Shown: piece by piece, positions 45,656-54,236 of the stretch
How the letters are laid out: every line of letters begins with the position of its first letter
Position numbering within the stretch: the first letter of the stretch is position 1
Assembly: GCF_021168455.1 (NCBI RefSeq)
Contig: NZ_JAJOZR010000004.1
Coordinates: forward strand, 62,001 to 126,000
DNA: 64,000 nt
Direction: 5' to 3'
Origin: Ferranicluibacter quercicola
GTDB lineage: Bacteria > Pseudomonadota > Alphaproteobacteria > Rhizobiales > Rhizobiaceae
Notes under the pieces: model-generated
Told to the model about the DNA's origin: nothing
Seen by the model: the letters and a program-made list of their open reading frames with translations, nothing else
Database searches by the model: none
Translations under genes and position numbers: made by a program

Positions 45656-46936
45656 TCAGACCTTTGCCAGAGATTGTTCGAGATCGGCGACGATATCGGC
45701 AGCGTCCTCGATGCCGATCGACAGGCGCACCACCTCGGGTCCCGCGCCAGCCGACACCAGCTGCTCGTCATTCAGCTGGCTGTGGGTGGTCGAGGCCGGG
45801 TGGATGACGAGCGAGCGCGTGTCGCCGATATTGGCGAGATGGGAGAGCATGGAGACGCCTTCCACGAAGGCCTTGCCGGCGGCATAGCCGCCCTTGAGGC
45901 CGAAGGTGAAGACGGCACCTGCCCCACGCGGCGCATAGCGCTGCTGCAGCGCGTGGTTCGGGTCGCCCGGGAGGCCGGCGTAATTCACCCAGGCCACCTT
46001 GTCGTGCTGGCTGAGATAGCGCGCGACGACCAGCGCATTGTCGCAATGGCGCTGCATGCGCAGCGGCAGCGTCTCGATGCCGGTCAGGAGCATGAAGGCG
46101 TTGAACGGGGAGATCGCGGGCCCGAGATCGCGCAGGCCGAGCACGCGGGCGGCGATCGCAAAGGCAATGTTGCCGAAGGTCGTGTGCAGCACCATGCCGT
46201 TATAGTCCGGCCGCGGCTTCGACAGCGCCGGATACTTGCCCGACGCCGACCAGTCGAAGGTGCCGCCATCCACCAGAATGCCGCCCATGGAATTGCCGTG
46301 GCCGCCCATGAACTTCGTCAGCGAGTGCACGACGATATCGGCACCGTGCTCGATCGGCCGCACGAGATAGGGCGTCGCCATCGTGTTGTCGACGATCAGC
46401 GGCAGGCCGTTGCGATGGGCGATCTCGGCAATGGCTTCGATATCGACGAAGGTGCCGCCGGGATTGGCCAGGCTCTCGATGAAGATCGCCTTTGTCCGCC
46501 CGTCGATCTCCGCCTCGAAGCTCTCGGGCGCCGCCGTATCGGCCCACCGTACCTGCCAGTCGAAGGATTTGAAGGCCTGTCCGAACTGGTTGATGGAACC
46601 GCCGTAAAGCCTGCGTGCAGCAATGAAATTGTCGCCCGGCGACATCAGCGCGTGAAACGCGATCAGCTGCGCGGCATGGCCCGACGCCACCGCCAGCGCC
46701 GCCGTCCCGCCCTCCAGCGCAGCGACGCGCTCCTCCAGCACGGCCTGCGTCGGGTTCATGATGCGGGTGTAGATATTGCCGAAGGACTGAAGCCCGAACA
46801 GCGACGCGGCGTGGTCGGCATCGTCGAAAACGAAGCTCGTCGTCTGGTAGATCGGCGTGGCCCGCGCGCCCGTCGTCGGGTCGGGCTGCGCACCGGCATG
46901 TACGGCCAGCGTGTTGAACCCCGGTGCGTTCGTCAT
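45656..46936 (-). CDS. O-acetylhomoserine sulfhydrylase (O-acetylhomoserine aminocarboxypropyltransferase)
   Basis: PLP enzyme of 426 residues in methionine synthesis: O-acetylhomoserine plus sulfide gives homocysteine and acetate. Cys/Met-metabolism fold type I, with TRIMNPTQAVLEERVAALEGG, the PLP lysine in VHSLTKFMGGHGNSMGG and the C-terminal VRLSIGIEDAADIVADLEQSL. The start at 46936 (MTNAPGFNTLAVHAGAQPDP) follows GGGAGGACGAG. The cupin gene begins 5 bases after its stop, so the two are probably one operon. MetY is the closest name; relatives acting on succinyl-homoserine exist. Confidence 0.92.
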   Translation of the reverse strand: MTNAPGFNTLAVHAGAQPDPTTGARATPIYQTTSFVFDDADHAASLFGLQSFGNIYTRIMNPTQAVLEERVAALEGGTAALAVASGHAAQLIAFHALMSPGDNFIAARRLYGGSINQFGQAFKSFDWQVRWADTAAPESFEAEIDGRTKAIFIESLANPGGTFVDIEAIAEIAHRNGLPLIVDNTMATPYLVRPIEHGADIVVHSLTKFMGGHGNSMGGILVDGGTFDWSASGKYPALSKPRPDYNGMVLHTTFGNIAFAIAARVLGLRDLGPAISPFNAFMLLTGIETLPLRMQRHCDNALVVARYLSQHDKVAWVNYAGLPGDPNHALQQRYAPRGAGAVFTFGLKGGYAAGKAFVEGVSMLSHLANIGDTRSLVIHPASTTHSQLNDEQLVSAGAGPEVVRLSIGIEDAADIVADLEQSLAKV

Positions 46937-47219
46937 CTCTCGTCCTCCCTGTGGCGAGCGCACTGTCGCGACGCCCGATCCCGCATCGTATCGCCGAGCC
47001 CGCAAACTGCGCTGCGTTCCCGGCCTCGACGTTTTTCGTTCGGCACACTATCCCAGACCGGACGTCTGACAGGAAGAGGCGAACGGCGTGTTCTTTCATA
47101 GGCGGGACGGGGGCGGGCGACGTTTAATGTCAAGGTCGGCGGGGTCAGGATACGGCCTTACGCGGAGATTGGCGCCGCATCACCCAACCTTTACAGTGAG
47201 TGGTTGCGCCGTCCGCAAG

Positions 47220-48128
47220 CTATAGAACCGAGACCCGGTCGCGACCCGCTCGTTTCGATAGATACAACCCCTCGTCAGCGCGTCTGAGGATGTCGCTGGA
47301 CAAGCGATCCGGCCCACTGAAGTCGCTGACGCCGCCGCTGATCGTCGCGTCGCAGCGCAAATTCTCCCGAAGAACAATCGGAACATGCACGCGCAATCGC
47401 TCTGAAATTTCCAGCGCATCGCAACGATGCGTATCGGGCATGACAATCACGAATTCGTCGCCACCGAAACGGGCGATCACATCACTCTGCCGCAGATGCT
47501 GCCGGCACAGGCGGGCAATCTCGACCAAGGCGGCATCGCCTGCCTGATGTCCCATCTCGTCATTCAGCCGTTTGAAATTGTCGAGATCGAAAACGAGTAC
47601 CGACGTTTGCGATTTTTCCCGTTTGAAGATCGCAAGGCGTTGATCCAGGGTCTCGATAAGCTTCCGCCGATTGTAGAGCCCTGTAAGGGCGTCCGTCTCG
47701 CTGAGTTGGCGCAGCTCTTGTTGAACCTCGTTCTTGTCCGTGATGTTGCTCGCCACCCAGACGACAGCAGCCTCGCCTTCCACCTGAAAATCGAGTGCCT
47801 GAACACGTCCTTCAAACCAGATGGAATGGCTGGGGCCGTCGCCGGCTCCGTTGACGTCACTGCCGCTGAGTTCATATTCGACGATATGGAGTACGCCGCT
47901 CTCCAATGCCTTTTCGATTTCGCCAGCAAACCACTGTGCCTTATCCTCTTTCAGCACATCAAAAATACTACGTCCGACAAGACCGCTGCCGTCATGATAA
48001 TGCCGGAGATCCTTTCCCCCGAATATAGCTGCATACCTGCCGCTACGCGTTAGGATGAAAGCCGGGTCCGGAAGGGAGGAAAGAATGGACATCAGTTGCT
48101 GCTGCATAAACACGGAGTCACTTTCCAC
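47220..48128 (-). CDS. PAS-domain diguanylate cyclase (GGDEF)
   Basis: A 302-residue signalling enzyme making c-di-GMP from two GTP. PAS sensor at about residues 10-130 (MSILSSLPDPAFILTRSGRYAAIFGG), then the GGDEF domain (SETDALTGLYNRRKLIETLDQRL...RFGGDEFVIVMP). An RxxD product-inhibition site (RQSD) stands five residues before GGDEF, so feedback control is likely. The first codon is GTG at 48128; the ATG at 48107 (MQQQLMSIL) is an equally good start. No EAL domain. Cytoplasmic, no membrane segment. Confidence 0.92.
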   Translation of the reverse strand: MESDSVFMQQQLMSILSSLPDPAFILTRSGRYAAIFGGKDLRHYHDGSGLVGRSIFDVLKEDKAQWFAGEIEKALESGVLHIVEYELSGSDVNGAGDGPSHSIWFEGRVQALDFQVEGEAAVVWVASNITDKNEVQQELRQLSETDALTGLYNRRKLIETLDQRLAIFKREKSQTSVLVFDLDNFKRLNDEMGHQAGDAALVEIARLCRQHLRQSDVIARFGGDEFVIVMPDTHRCDALEISERLRVHVPIVLRENLRCDATISGGVSDFSGPDRLSSDILRRADEGLYLSKRAGRDRVSVL

Positions 48129-48376
48129 ATCGGCCGACGAAACGACTCTGCTGAAGAAATACCCGTATGTACAAACGGCACGTATTTATCTGCAGGCCGG
48201 CCTTCCACGTCCTCCAGCTTGCCACAACGGCATTTCATTTTTCTAAATGCAGCAACACGAGCTAACCTGGTAAAGGCCTTTAGTGTGGACAGATTGACGT
48301 CCCGTCATTGTTGACGGTCCGGTGTTCGAATCGATACCGATCGGGCCGTTCACCGCTCAAGAAGGGCAACGCGTGA

Positions 48377-48805
48377 TCACCCCACAAGCCGCGGATACTC
48401 GATCGCCGGGCAGCGGTCCATCACCACCTTGATGCCGCGCGCCTCTGCCTTTGCAGCCGCCGCATCGTCGCGGACGGAGAGTTGGCCCCAGATCACCTTT
48501 GGCAGGGGATCGAGGGTCAGGATTTCGTCCATCAGAGCCGGCAGGGCGTCGGCGGCGCGGAAGATGTCGATCATGTCGATCGGCTCGTCGATATCGGACA
48601 GACGTCCATAGACGGTGCGGCCCTGAAGCTGGGTGCCGGCAAGGCCCGGATTGACGGGGTGTACGGTGTAGCCCTTGCGCAGCAGGAAACCCATGACCCG
48701 GTAGCTCGGACGCTCCGGATTGACGGACGCGCCGACCAGCGCGATCGTCCGCGTCGAGCGCAGAATGTCCTTGATGTAGATGTCCGGGTACTGATCGTGA
48801 TTCAT
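48377..48805 (-). CDS. CoA-binding domain protein (YccU family)
   Basis: A 142-residue Rossmann-fold protein: TRTIALVGASVNPERPSYRVMGFLLRKGYTVHPVNPGLAGTQLQGRTVYGRLSDIDEPIDMIDIFRAADALP, the succinyl-CoA-ligase-type CoA-binding pattern, ending GIKVVMDRCPAIEYPRLVG. GGAGGCACC precedes the ATG at 48805. It probably binds CoA or a related nucleotide; function unknown. Confidence 0.92.
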   Translation of the reverse strand: MNHDQYPDIYIKDILRSTRTIALVGASVNPERPSYRVMGFLLRKGYTVHPVNPGLAGTQLQGRTVYGRLSDIDEPIDMIDIFRAADALPALMDEILTLDPLPKVIWGQLSVRDDAAAAKAEARGIKVVMDRCPAIEYPRLVG

Positions 48806-49045
48806 GGTGCCTCCTGCATCTCTTTCTGGCGCGCATTCTCGCTCTTTCCAATGGAAAAGATGAGAGCGATCCGCGCTGTTCCCGAGAAAAAATATCTCAT
48901 TCCGCCGGAAAGCCCGGTCCGGATCCGTGGAAAACGGCATTCCCGTCATAAAACCGTCATCCCGGCAGCTGCCGGAGCTTGCGGTCCCACGCCGGCCTTG
49001 CCACAACGAAGGGACGCTTTCGCCCGCTTTGCTCCCCGGTGTCCC

Positions 49046-49882
49046 GTGCCGCTCGACGTTCTTCTCTTCGTTCTCTTCGGCGCCCTGCTGCATGCCGGGT
49101 GGAATGCGATGGTGAAGGCGGGGACGGACAAGTCGCTGGATGCGGCGATGATCGCGCTCGGTGCCGCCGTCATCGCCCTGCCCTTTCTGCCCTTCATGCC
49201 GCTGCCGGATGGGCGGGCGGTGCCGTTTCTGCTCGCCTCGGCCGTGCTGCAGTTCGGTTACTTCCACCTCGTGGCCGCCGCCTACACGGCCGGCGATATC
49301 GGGCTCGTCTACCCCCTGATGCGCGGCGGCGCGCCGCTGCTGATCGCGGCGACCAGCAGCATGATCGTTGGGGAAAAGCTGACCCAGAGCGCCTCCCTCG
49401 GCATCTTGGCCATTTCCGCCGGCATCTTCACGCTCGCCTTCGAGGCGCGCCGCAGCGGCATGCGGGCCATCGTGCTCGCGCTCGTCAACGCGGTCTTCAT
49501 CGCCGCCTATACCTATGTCGATGGCATCGGCGCGCGCCTTTCCGGCAATGCCATTTCCTACACTCTGTGGATGGCGCTGCTGCCGCCCGTGCTGCTCTTT
49601 GGCTGGGCGATCTCCCGGCGCGGCGCGGCTCCCGTGCTGCGTCACATCCGCCAGAACGGATGGCGCGGGCTCGTCGGCGGCGCCGGCTCCATCGGTTCCT
49701 ACGGCATCGCGCTCTGGGCCATGACCAAGGCGCCGGTCGCAACGGTGGCTGCCCTGCGCGAGACCTCGATCCTTTTCGCGATCGTCATCTCCGTCACCGT
49801 GCTGAAGGAGCGGATCAGCCCCTTTCGCATCGCAGCCGCCGGCCTGATCGCGCTGGGTGCGCTGCTCCTGAAGCTCGCCTGA
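49046..49882 (+). CDS. EamA/DMT family transporter
   Basis: Inner-membrane protein of 278 residues with about ten hydrophobic helices in two EamA repeats, the second beginning near MRAIVLALVNAVFIAAYTYVDG. The typical late motif PVATVAALRETSILFAIVISVTVLKERISPFRIAAAGLIALGALLLKL is present. I used the GTG at 49046 (VPLDVLLFVLFGALLHAGWNAMVKAG), where the first helix begins. No strong ribosome site is visible, so the start is uncertain. Probably a metabolite exporter; substrate unknown. Confidence 0.88.
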   Translation: MPLDVLLFVLFGALLHAGWNAMVKAGTDKSLDAAMIALGAAVIALPFLPFMPLPDGRAVPFLLASAVLQFGYFHLVAAAYTAGDIGLVYPLMRGGAPLLIAATSSMIVGEKLTQSASLGILAISAGIFTLAFEARRSGMRAIVLALVNAVFIAAYTYVDGIGARLSGNAISYTLWMALLPPVLLFGWAISRRGAAPVLRHIRQNGWRGLVGGAGSIGSYGIALWAMTKAPVATVAALRETSILFAIVISVTVLKERISPFRIAAAGLIALGALLLKLA

Positions 49883-49888
49883 CGGCTG

Positions 49889-50710
49889 CTATGCCTTCGG
49901 CCAGACAGGCTTTCGGTTCGACAGAAACGCCGCCATTCCCTCGACGGCATCCGGCGTCAGCGCACTGTCGGCTTCCGCGCCTGCGGCCTCGGCATAGGCC
50001 GCCGCGTACGCCATCGACGCCTGCCGGTCGAAGGCGGCCTTCACGCCGTGCTGCGCATCCTGGGACTTCGAGGCGATCACGGCGGCATATTTGTCCACCA
50101 CCTGCCGGAGATATTGCTTCGGCACGATGCGGTTCACGAGGCCGAAATCCTTGGCGGTGGAGGCGTCGATCGTCTCGCCCGTCAGCAGCATTTCCATGGC
50201 CTGCTTGCGGCTCGCCGCGCGCGCCAGCGCCACGACCGCGCCCATCGGCGCGACGCCGATATTGACGCCCGGCGTGCAGAACGTCGCCGTGTCGGTGCAG
50301 ATCGCCAGATCGCACGCCGCCACCAGCTCGCACCCTGCCGCCGTCGCCAGCCCGTCGATCTCGGCGATGATCGGCTGCGGCAGCGCGGAGATCGTCGTCA
50401 TCAGTCTCGCCGAAAGCGCGAACGTCGCCTCAAACGCATCACGGCCGGCATCCGCCGCTTCCCGCTGCCGGGTGAGGTCGTCCAGATCAAGCCCCGCCGA
50501 GAACACCGCGCCGGTCGCCGCGATGATGACGACGCGCAGCGACCTATCGGCGGCCGCCGCATCGAGCTCCGCCAGCAGCGCCTCCATGACATCGCCCGAC
50601 AGCGTATTGAGCGGCGGGTGGTTCAGCGTCAGGCGCAGAACGCTGCCCTCGCGTTCGCACAGCACGAGGTCGCGGGGCTCGGGACGACGGAGGGAAACGA
50701 TATCGGCCAT
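49889..50710 (-). CDS. enoyl-CoA hydratase/isomerase family protein
   Basis: Crotonase-fold protein of 273 residues. The oxyanion-hole segments are AVFSAGLDLDDL (about residue 70) and IDGLATAAGCELVAACDLAI (about residue 115), and the C-terminal half has TPGVNIGVAPMG and AKDFGLVNRIVP. The start at 50710 (MADIVSLRRPEPRDLVLCEREG) follows GGAG. It acts on acyl-CoA substrates; the specific pathway cannot be deduced because it is alone. Confidence 0.9.
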   Translation of the reverse strand: MADIVSLRRPEPRDLVLCEREGSVLRLTLNHPPLNTLSGDVMEALLAELDAAAADRSLRVVIIAATGAVFSAGLDLDDLTRQREAADAGRDAFEATFALSARLMTTISALPQPIIAEIDGLATAAGCELVAACDLAICTDTATFCTPGVNIGVAPMGAVVALARAASRKQAMEMLLTGETIDASTAKDFGLVNRIVPKQYLRQVVDKYAAVIASKSQDAQHGVKAAFDRQASMAYAAAYAEAAGAEADSALTPDAVEGMAAFLSNRKPVWPKA

Positions 50711-50913
50711 GTCGGCTCCTCTGTTGAAGGGGCGAAAACTGGACCCCCAGCTACGCCGCCGGGCGCCTGCTTTCAAGCCGGATGGTCGCAAATGGCCCGT
50801 CACGTGAGGTTCAAACGCAGAAAATCGGCCGGATTTCTTGTGGTATCATGAAACCACACCGCTAACGCATTGATATTGCTTGTCACACCTGAAAGGCTGA
50901 CGGCCCGGACCTC

Positions 50914-50943
50914 TTGACGGGCGATCCGGCCTCGCCTTATAAG
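50914..50943 (+). promoter_or_regulatory. sigma-70-type promoter of rplM-rpsI
   Basis: TTGACG (50914-50919), a 17-base spacer and TTATAA (50937-50942). Near-consensus and correctly placed about 130 bases before rplM. Transcription would start near 50949. Confidence 0.75.
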
Positions 50944-50953
50944 CCACCCTGTT

Positions 50954-50982
50954 CGCGGGCGGTCACGTCCGCGTTCGTTTTT
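50954..50982 (+). promoter_or_regulatory. terminator-like hairpin in the rplM leader
   Basis: CGCGGGCG/CGTCCGCG form an 8-base-pair stem with one G-U pair and a GTCA loop (50954-50973), followed by TTCGTTTTT. It begins only about 5 bases after the predicted transcription start. It could be an attenuator or a 5' stabilising hairpin; regulation is inference. Confidence 0.5.
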
Positions 50983-51073
50983 GCAGGTCGTCCCCTCGGG
51001 GTGGATCGCGCAATTCAAGCAACAAAAAACGCCCGGCGGCAACGTATCGGGTCCCAAACGAAAGAGTTTCATC

Positions 51074-51538
51074 ATGTCAACCTTCGTTCAGAAGCCTGCA
51101 GAGGTGGAGAAGAAGTGGATCCTCATCGACGCCGAAGGCCTCGTTGTGGGTCGCGTCGCGACCATCATCGCCAACATCCTGCGCGGCAAGCATAAGGTCA
51201 CCTACACTCCGCATGTCGACGACGGCGACAACGTCATTGTCATCAATGCCGAGAAGGCCGTGCTCACCGGCAAGAAGTACACCGACAAGAAGTACTACTG
51301 GCACACCGGCTATCCCGGCGGCATCAAGGAGCGCACCGCGCGCCAGATCATCGAAGGCCGCTTCCCGGAGCGCGTTCTCGAGAAGGCTGTCGAGCGCATG
51401 GTTCCCCGCGGCCCCCTCGGCCGTCGCCAGATGAAGAACCTTCGCGTCTACGCAGGCACGAACCATCCGCATGAAGCGCAGCAGCCGACCGTCCTCGACG
51501 TCGCCAAGCTGAACACGAAGAACGTAAGGAGCGCCTGA
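51074..51538 (+). CDS. rplM: 50S ribosomal protein L13
   Basis: Large-subunit protein of 154 residues. Recognisable blocks are KKWILIDAEGLVVGRVATIIANILRGKHK, NVIVINAEKAVLTGKK, YWHTGYPGGIKERTARQIIEGRFPERVLEKAVERMVPRGPLGRRQMKNLRVYAG and the final TVLDVAKLN. The start is the ATG at 51074 (MSTFVQKPAEVEKKW). It is co-transcribed with rpsI, 2 bases downstream. Confidence 0.98.
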   Translation: MSTFVQKPAEVEKKWILIDAEGLVVGRVATIIANILRGKHKVTYTPHVDDGDNVIVINAEKAVLTGKKYTDKKYYWHTGYPGGIKERTARQIIEGRFPERVLEKAVERMVPRGPLGRRQMKNLRVYAGTNHPHEAQQPTVLDVAKLNTKNVRSA

Positions 51539-51540
51539 TC

Positions 51541-52014
51541 GTGGCCGACCTCTCCTCTCTGAAAGAACTTGGCACGGTCGCGGAAGCCAGCAACGCTGCT
51601 CCCGTTCATGTCAAGAAGATCGACGCCCAGGGCCGCTCCTACGCGACCGGCAAGCGCAAGAACGCCGTCGCCCGCGTCTGGGTCAAGCCGGGCTCCGGCA
51701 AGATCACCATCAACGGCAAGGCCTATCCCGAGTATTTCGCGCGTCCGGTTCTGCAGATGATTCTGCGCCAGCCGATCTTCGCAGCTGCTCGTGACGGCCA
51801 GTTCGACATCGACGCCACGGTTGCCGGCGGCGGTCTTTCCGGCCAGGCCGGTGCCGTTCGTCACGGCATCTCCAAGGCACTCACCTATTACGAGCCGGGC
51901 CTGCGCGCCGTGCTCAAGAAGGGTGGCTTCCTGACCCGCGACAGCCGCGTCGTCGAGCGCAAGAAGTACGGCAAGGCGAAGGCCCGTCGTTCGTTCCAGT
52001 TCTCCAAGCGTTAA
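51541..52014 (+). CDS. rpsI: 30S ribosomal protein S9
   Basis: Small-subunit protein of 157 residues with a GTG start. The alphaproteobacterial N-terminal extension (about 30 residues) precedes the S9 core: YATGKRKNAVARVWVKPGSGKITINGK, GGGLSGQAGAVRHGISKAL and the very basic tail KKYGKAKARRSFQFSKR, which reaches the P-site tRNA. The gene follows rplM after 2 bases and ends at a strong terminator. Confidence 0.98.
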   Translation: MADLSSLKELGTVAEASNAAPVHVKKIDAQGRSYATGKRKNAVARVWVKPGSGKITINGKAYPEYFARPVLQMILRQPIFAAARDGQFDIDATVAGGGLSGQAGAVRHGISKALTYYEPGLRAVLKKGGFLTRDSRVVERKKYGKAKARRSFQFSKR

Positions 52015-52040
52015 TCGCTTCGGATATTTTGGAATCGTCA

Positions 52041-52067
52041 AAGGCGGGGCTTCGGCTCCGCCTTTTT
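52041..52067 (+). terminator. terminator of rplM-rpsI
   Basis: AAGGCGGGGC-TTCG-GCTCCGCCTT, a 10-base-pair stem with one G-U pair and a TTCG tetraloop, followed by TTT. It starts 26 bases after the rpsI stop. Confidence 0.9.
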
Positions 52068-52166
52068 CGTTGGGGCCCGATGGCTTCCGTCAAGAGACGG
52101 CGACACCCCTCCCGGCCGAAGGCCGTCATGGGATATCGTCTCGCAGACAATACCTCCGGAGTTTCC

Positions 52167-53120
52167 ATGGCCGCCAAATCGATCGATCACGCCATCACCG
52201 CCGACTCGCTGCGGAGCGCTGCCAGCGATCCGACCCATGCGGGCATCCTGTCCTTCATGCGCCGCCGCTACAGCAAGACGTTCACCGGCGTCGATGCGGT
52301 CGTGTGGGGCATTCCGTTCGATGCGGCGACGTCCAACCGGCCGGGCGCGCGCTTCGGGCCGCAGGCCATCCGGCGAGCGTCGGCCATCTTCGACAACGAT
52401 CCGCAATATCCGTTCGGGCGCGACCTGTTTGCCGAGATGGCGGTGATCGACGCCGGCGATTGCCTGCTCGACTACGGGCATCACGAGCGGACGCCGGCGA
52501 CGATCGCGCAGGAGGCGGCGCGGATCATCGCGTCCGTGCCCTACCTGCTGTCGCTGGGCGGCGACCATTTCGTCACGCTGCCGCTGCTGCGGGCGCACGC
52601 CGCCAAACATGGGCCGCTCGCCCTCGTCCAGTTCGATGCGCATCAGGATACCTGGCCCGACGCGGAAGGCCGGATCGATCACGGCTCGTTCGTCGGGCGC
52701 GCCGTGCGCGAGGGTCTGATCGATCCCGCACGCTCGATCCAGATCGGCATCCGGACGCATGCGCCGGAGGATTTCGGGATCCGCATTCTCTACGGCGATG
52801 CTGTGGAGGAGATGACCGCCTCCGCCATCGCCGACGACATCCTCGCTCACACCCAGGGTACTGCTGCCTATCTCACGGTCGATATCGACTGCCTCGACCC
52901 GGCGTTTGCGCCGGGCACCGGCACGCCGGTCTCCGGCGGGCTCTCGAGTGCGAAGCTTCTGTCGGTCCTGCGCAAGCTCGCGCCGCTCGATATTCGCGGA
53001 TCCGACGTGGTCGAGGTGGCGCCGGCCTATGACCATGCCGATATCACCGCCATTGCCGCATCCACCGTCGCGATGTATATGCTCGGCCTGCGCGCGGAGC
53101 GGCTTGCGGCCGGCCGGTAA
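52167..53120 (+). CDS. agmatinase / ureohydrolase family protein
   Basis: Binuclear-manganese ureohydrolase of 317 residues that most likely splits agmatine into putrescine and urea. Metal-ligand motifs are LSLGGDHFVTLPLL, VQFDAHQDTWPD and DIDCLDPAFAPGTGTPVSGGLS. The start at 52167 (MAAKSIDHAITADSL) has CGGAG 7 bases upstream; the open frame extends further but without similarity. Related guanidino-acid hydrolases share these motifs, so the substrate is inferred. Confidence 0.9.
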   Translation: MAAKSIDHAITADSLRSAASDPTHAGILSFMRRRYSKTFTGVDAVVWGIPFDAATSNRPGARFGPQAIRRASAIFDNDPQYPFGRDLFAEMAVIDAGDCLLDYGHHERTPATIAQEAARIIASVPYLLSLGGDHFVTLPLLRAHAAKHGPLALVQFDAHQDTWPDAEGRIDHGSFVGRAVREGLIDPARSIQIGIRTHAPEDFGIRILYGDAVEEMTASAIADDILAHTQGTAAYLTVDIDCLDPAFAPGTGTPVSGGLSSAKLLSVLRKLAPLDIRGSDVVEVAPAYDHADITAIAASTVAMYMLGLRAERLAAGR

Positions 53121-53212
53121 CGATGACCGGCTGTTGTTATCAAACTGAATCAAGAGCATGACACACTGAATCGGACGACACGCGCAACCTCTTGAACCGA
53201 CGGGACAAAGAC

Positions 53213-54145
53213 ATGACGGCGAAGATCTTCATCGATGGCGAACACGGTACAACGGGGCTGCAGATCCGTGCCCGCATGGCCGACCGCAAGGATGTCGAAC
53301 TCCTGTCGATCCCCGAGGCCGAGCGCCGCAATGCCGCAATGCGCGAAGACCTCCTGAACAGCGCCGACATCGCCATTCTCTGCCTTCCGGACGACGCCTC
53401 CAAGGAGGCCGTCGCCATGCTGGCCGGCAACAACAGCGTCCGCATCATCGATACATCCACCGCCTATCGCGTGGCGCCCGACTGGGCCTACGGCTTTGCC
53501 GAGATGGACGCGGCCCAGGCCGACAAGATCCGCGCCGCGCGGCTCGTGGCCAATCCCGGCTGCTACCCGACCGGCGCCATCGGCCTCGTGCGGCCGCTGC
53601 GGCAGGCGGGCATTCTGCCGGAAAGCTATCCGGTCAGCGTCAATGCCATCTCCGGTTATACCGGCGGCGGCAAGCAGATGATCGCCCAGATCGAGGACCC
53701 GTCGAACCCCGATCCCATCACCTCCCCCGGCTTTCTCTACGGCCTGCCGCTGAAGCACAAGCATGTGGCCGAGATGAAGACCCATGGTATGCTCGGACGC
53801 ACCCCCCTGTTCTCCCCTTCTGTCGGCAAGTTTCCGCAGGGGATGATCGTGCAGGTGCCGCTGTTCCTTGAAGAGGTCGGCAACGGCGCGACGCTGGAGA
53901 GCATTCACGGCGCGCTCTTCGCGCATTATGCCGGCCAGTCGATCGTCGAGGTCGTGCCGCTCGAAACCAGCGCCGCCCTGGCGCGCGTGGACGCTGTGGA
54001 ACTGGCCGGCACCGACCGCATGAAGCTCTTCGTCTTCGGCACACCCGGCGGCGAGCATGTCAACCTCGTGGCCCTGCTCGACAATCTCGGCAAGGGCGCC
54101 TCGGGTGCGGCCGTGCAGAACATGGACCTGATGCTGTCGGCCTGA
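53213..54145 (+). CDS. argC: N-acetyl-gamma-glutamyl-phosphate reductase (type 2)
   Basis: NADPH-dependent third enzyme of arginine synthesis, 310 residues, matching the shorter type-2 family. Visible are the N-terminal nucleotide-binding stretch (KIFIDGEHGTTGLQIRARMA), the catalytic cysteine in VANPGCYPTGAIGLVRPL, SGYTGGGKQMI and the C-terminal TPGGEHVNLVALLDNLGKGASGAAVQNMDLML. The start at ATG 53213 follows GGGACAAAG. The agmatinase gene ends 92 bases upstream. Confidence 0.96.
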   Translation: MTAKIFIDGEHGTTGLQIRARMADRKDVELLSIPEAERRNAAMREDLLNSADIAILCLPDDASKEAVAMLAGNNSVRIIDTSTAYRVAPDWAYGFAEMDAAQADKIRAARLVANPGCYPTGAIGLVRPLRQAGILPESYPVSVNAISGYTGGGKQMIAQIEDPSNPDPITSPGFLYGLPLKHKHVAEMKTHGMLGRTPLFSPSVGKFPQGMIVQVPLFLEEVGNGATLESIHGALFAHYAGQSIVEVVPLETSAALARVDAVELAGTDRMKLFVFGTPGGEHVNLVALLDNLGKGASGAAVQNMDLMLSA

Positions 54146-54236
54146 GGGTCGGCCTCTTATTTTCTCGAACCGTCGTCGCCTCGGTGCCATGTGCATCGGG
54201 GCGATTTTTCTTGCGCGCAGATATTGCGAAGAGAGA

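Larger units (their letters stand above)
50711..51073. other. intergenic region between enoyl-CoA hydratase and rplM
   Basis: About 360 bases divergently separating the two genes. The right half contains the rplM promoter and leader hairpin; the left half has a small GTGGT...ACCAC inverted repeat near 50840 and no gene. Confidence 0.5.

Noticed and set aside
46937..47110. SAM-II riboswitch upstream of the O-acetylhomoserine sulfhydrylase
   Set aside because: Rhizobial methionine genes often carry one, so I looked for the conserved pseudoknot segments (GATTTGA/GCTAAA-like). They are not present.
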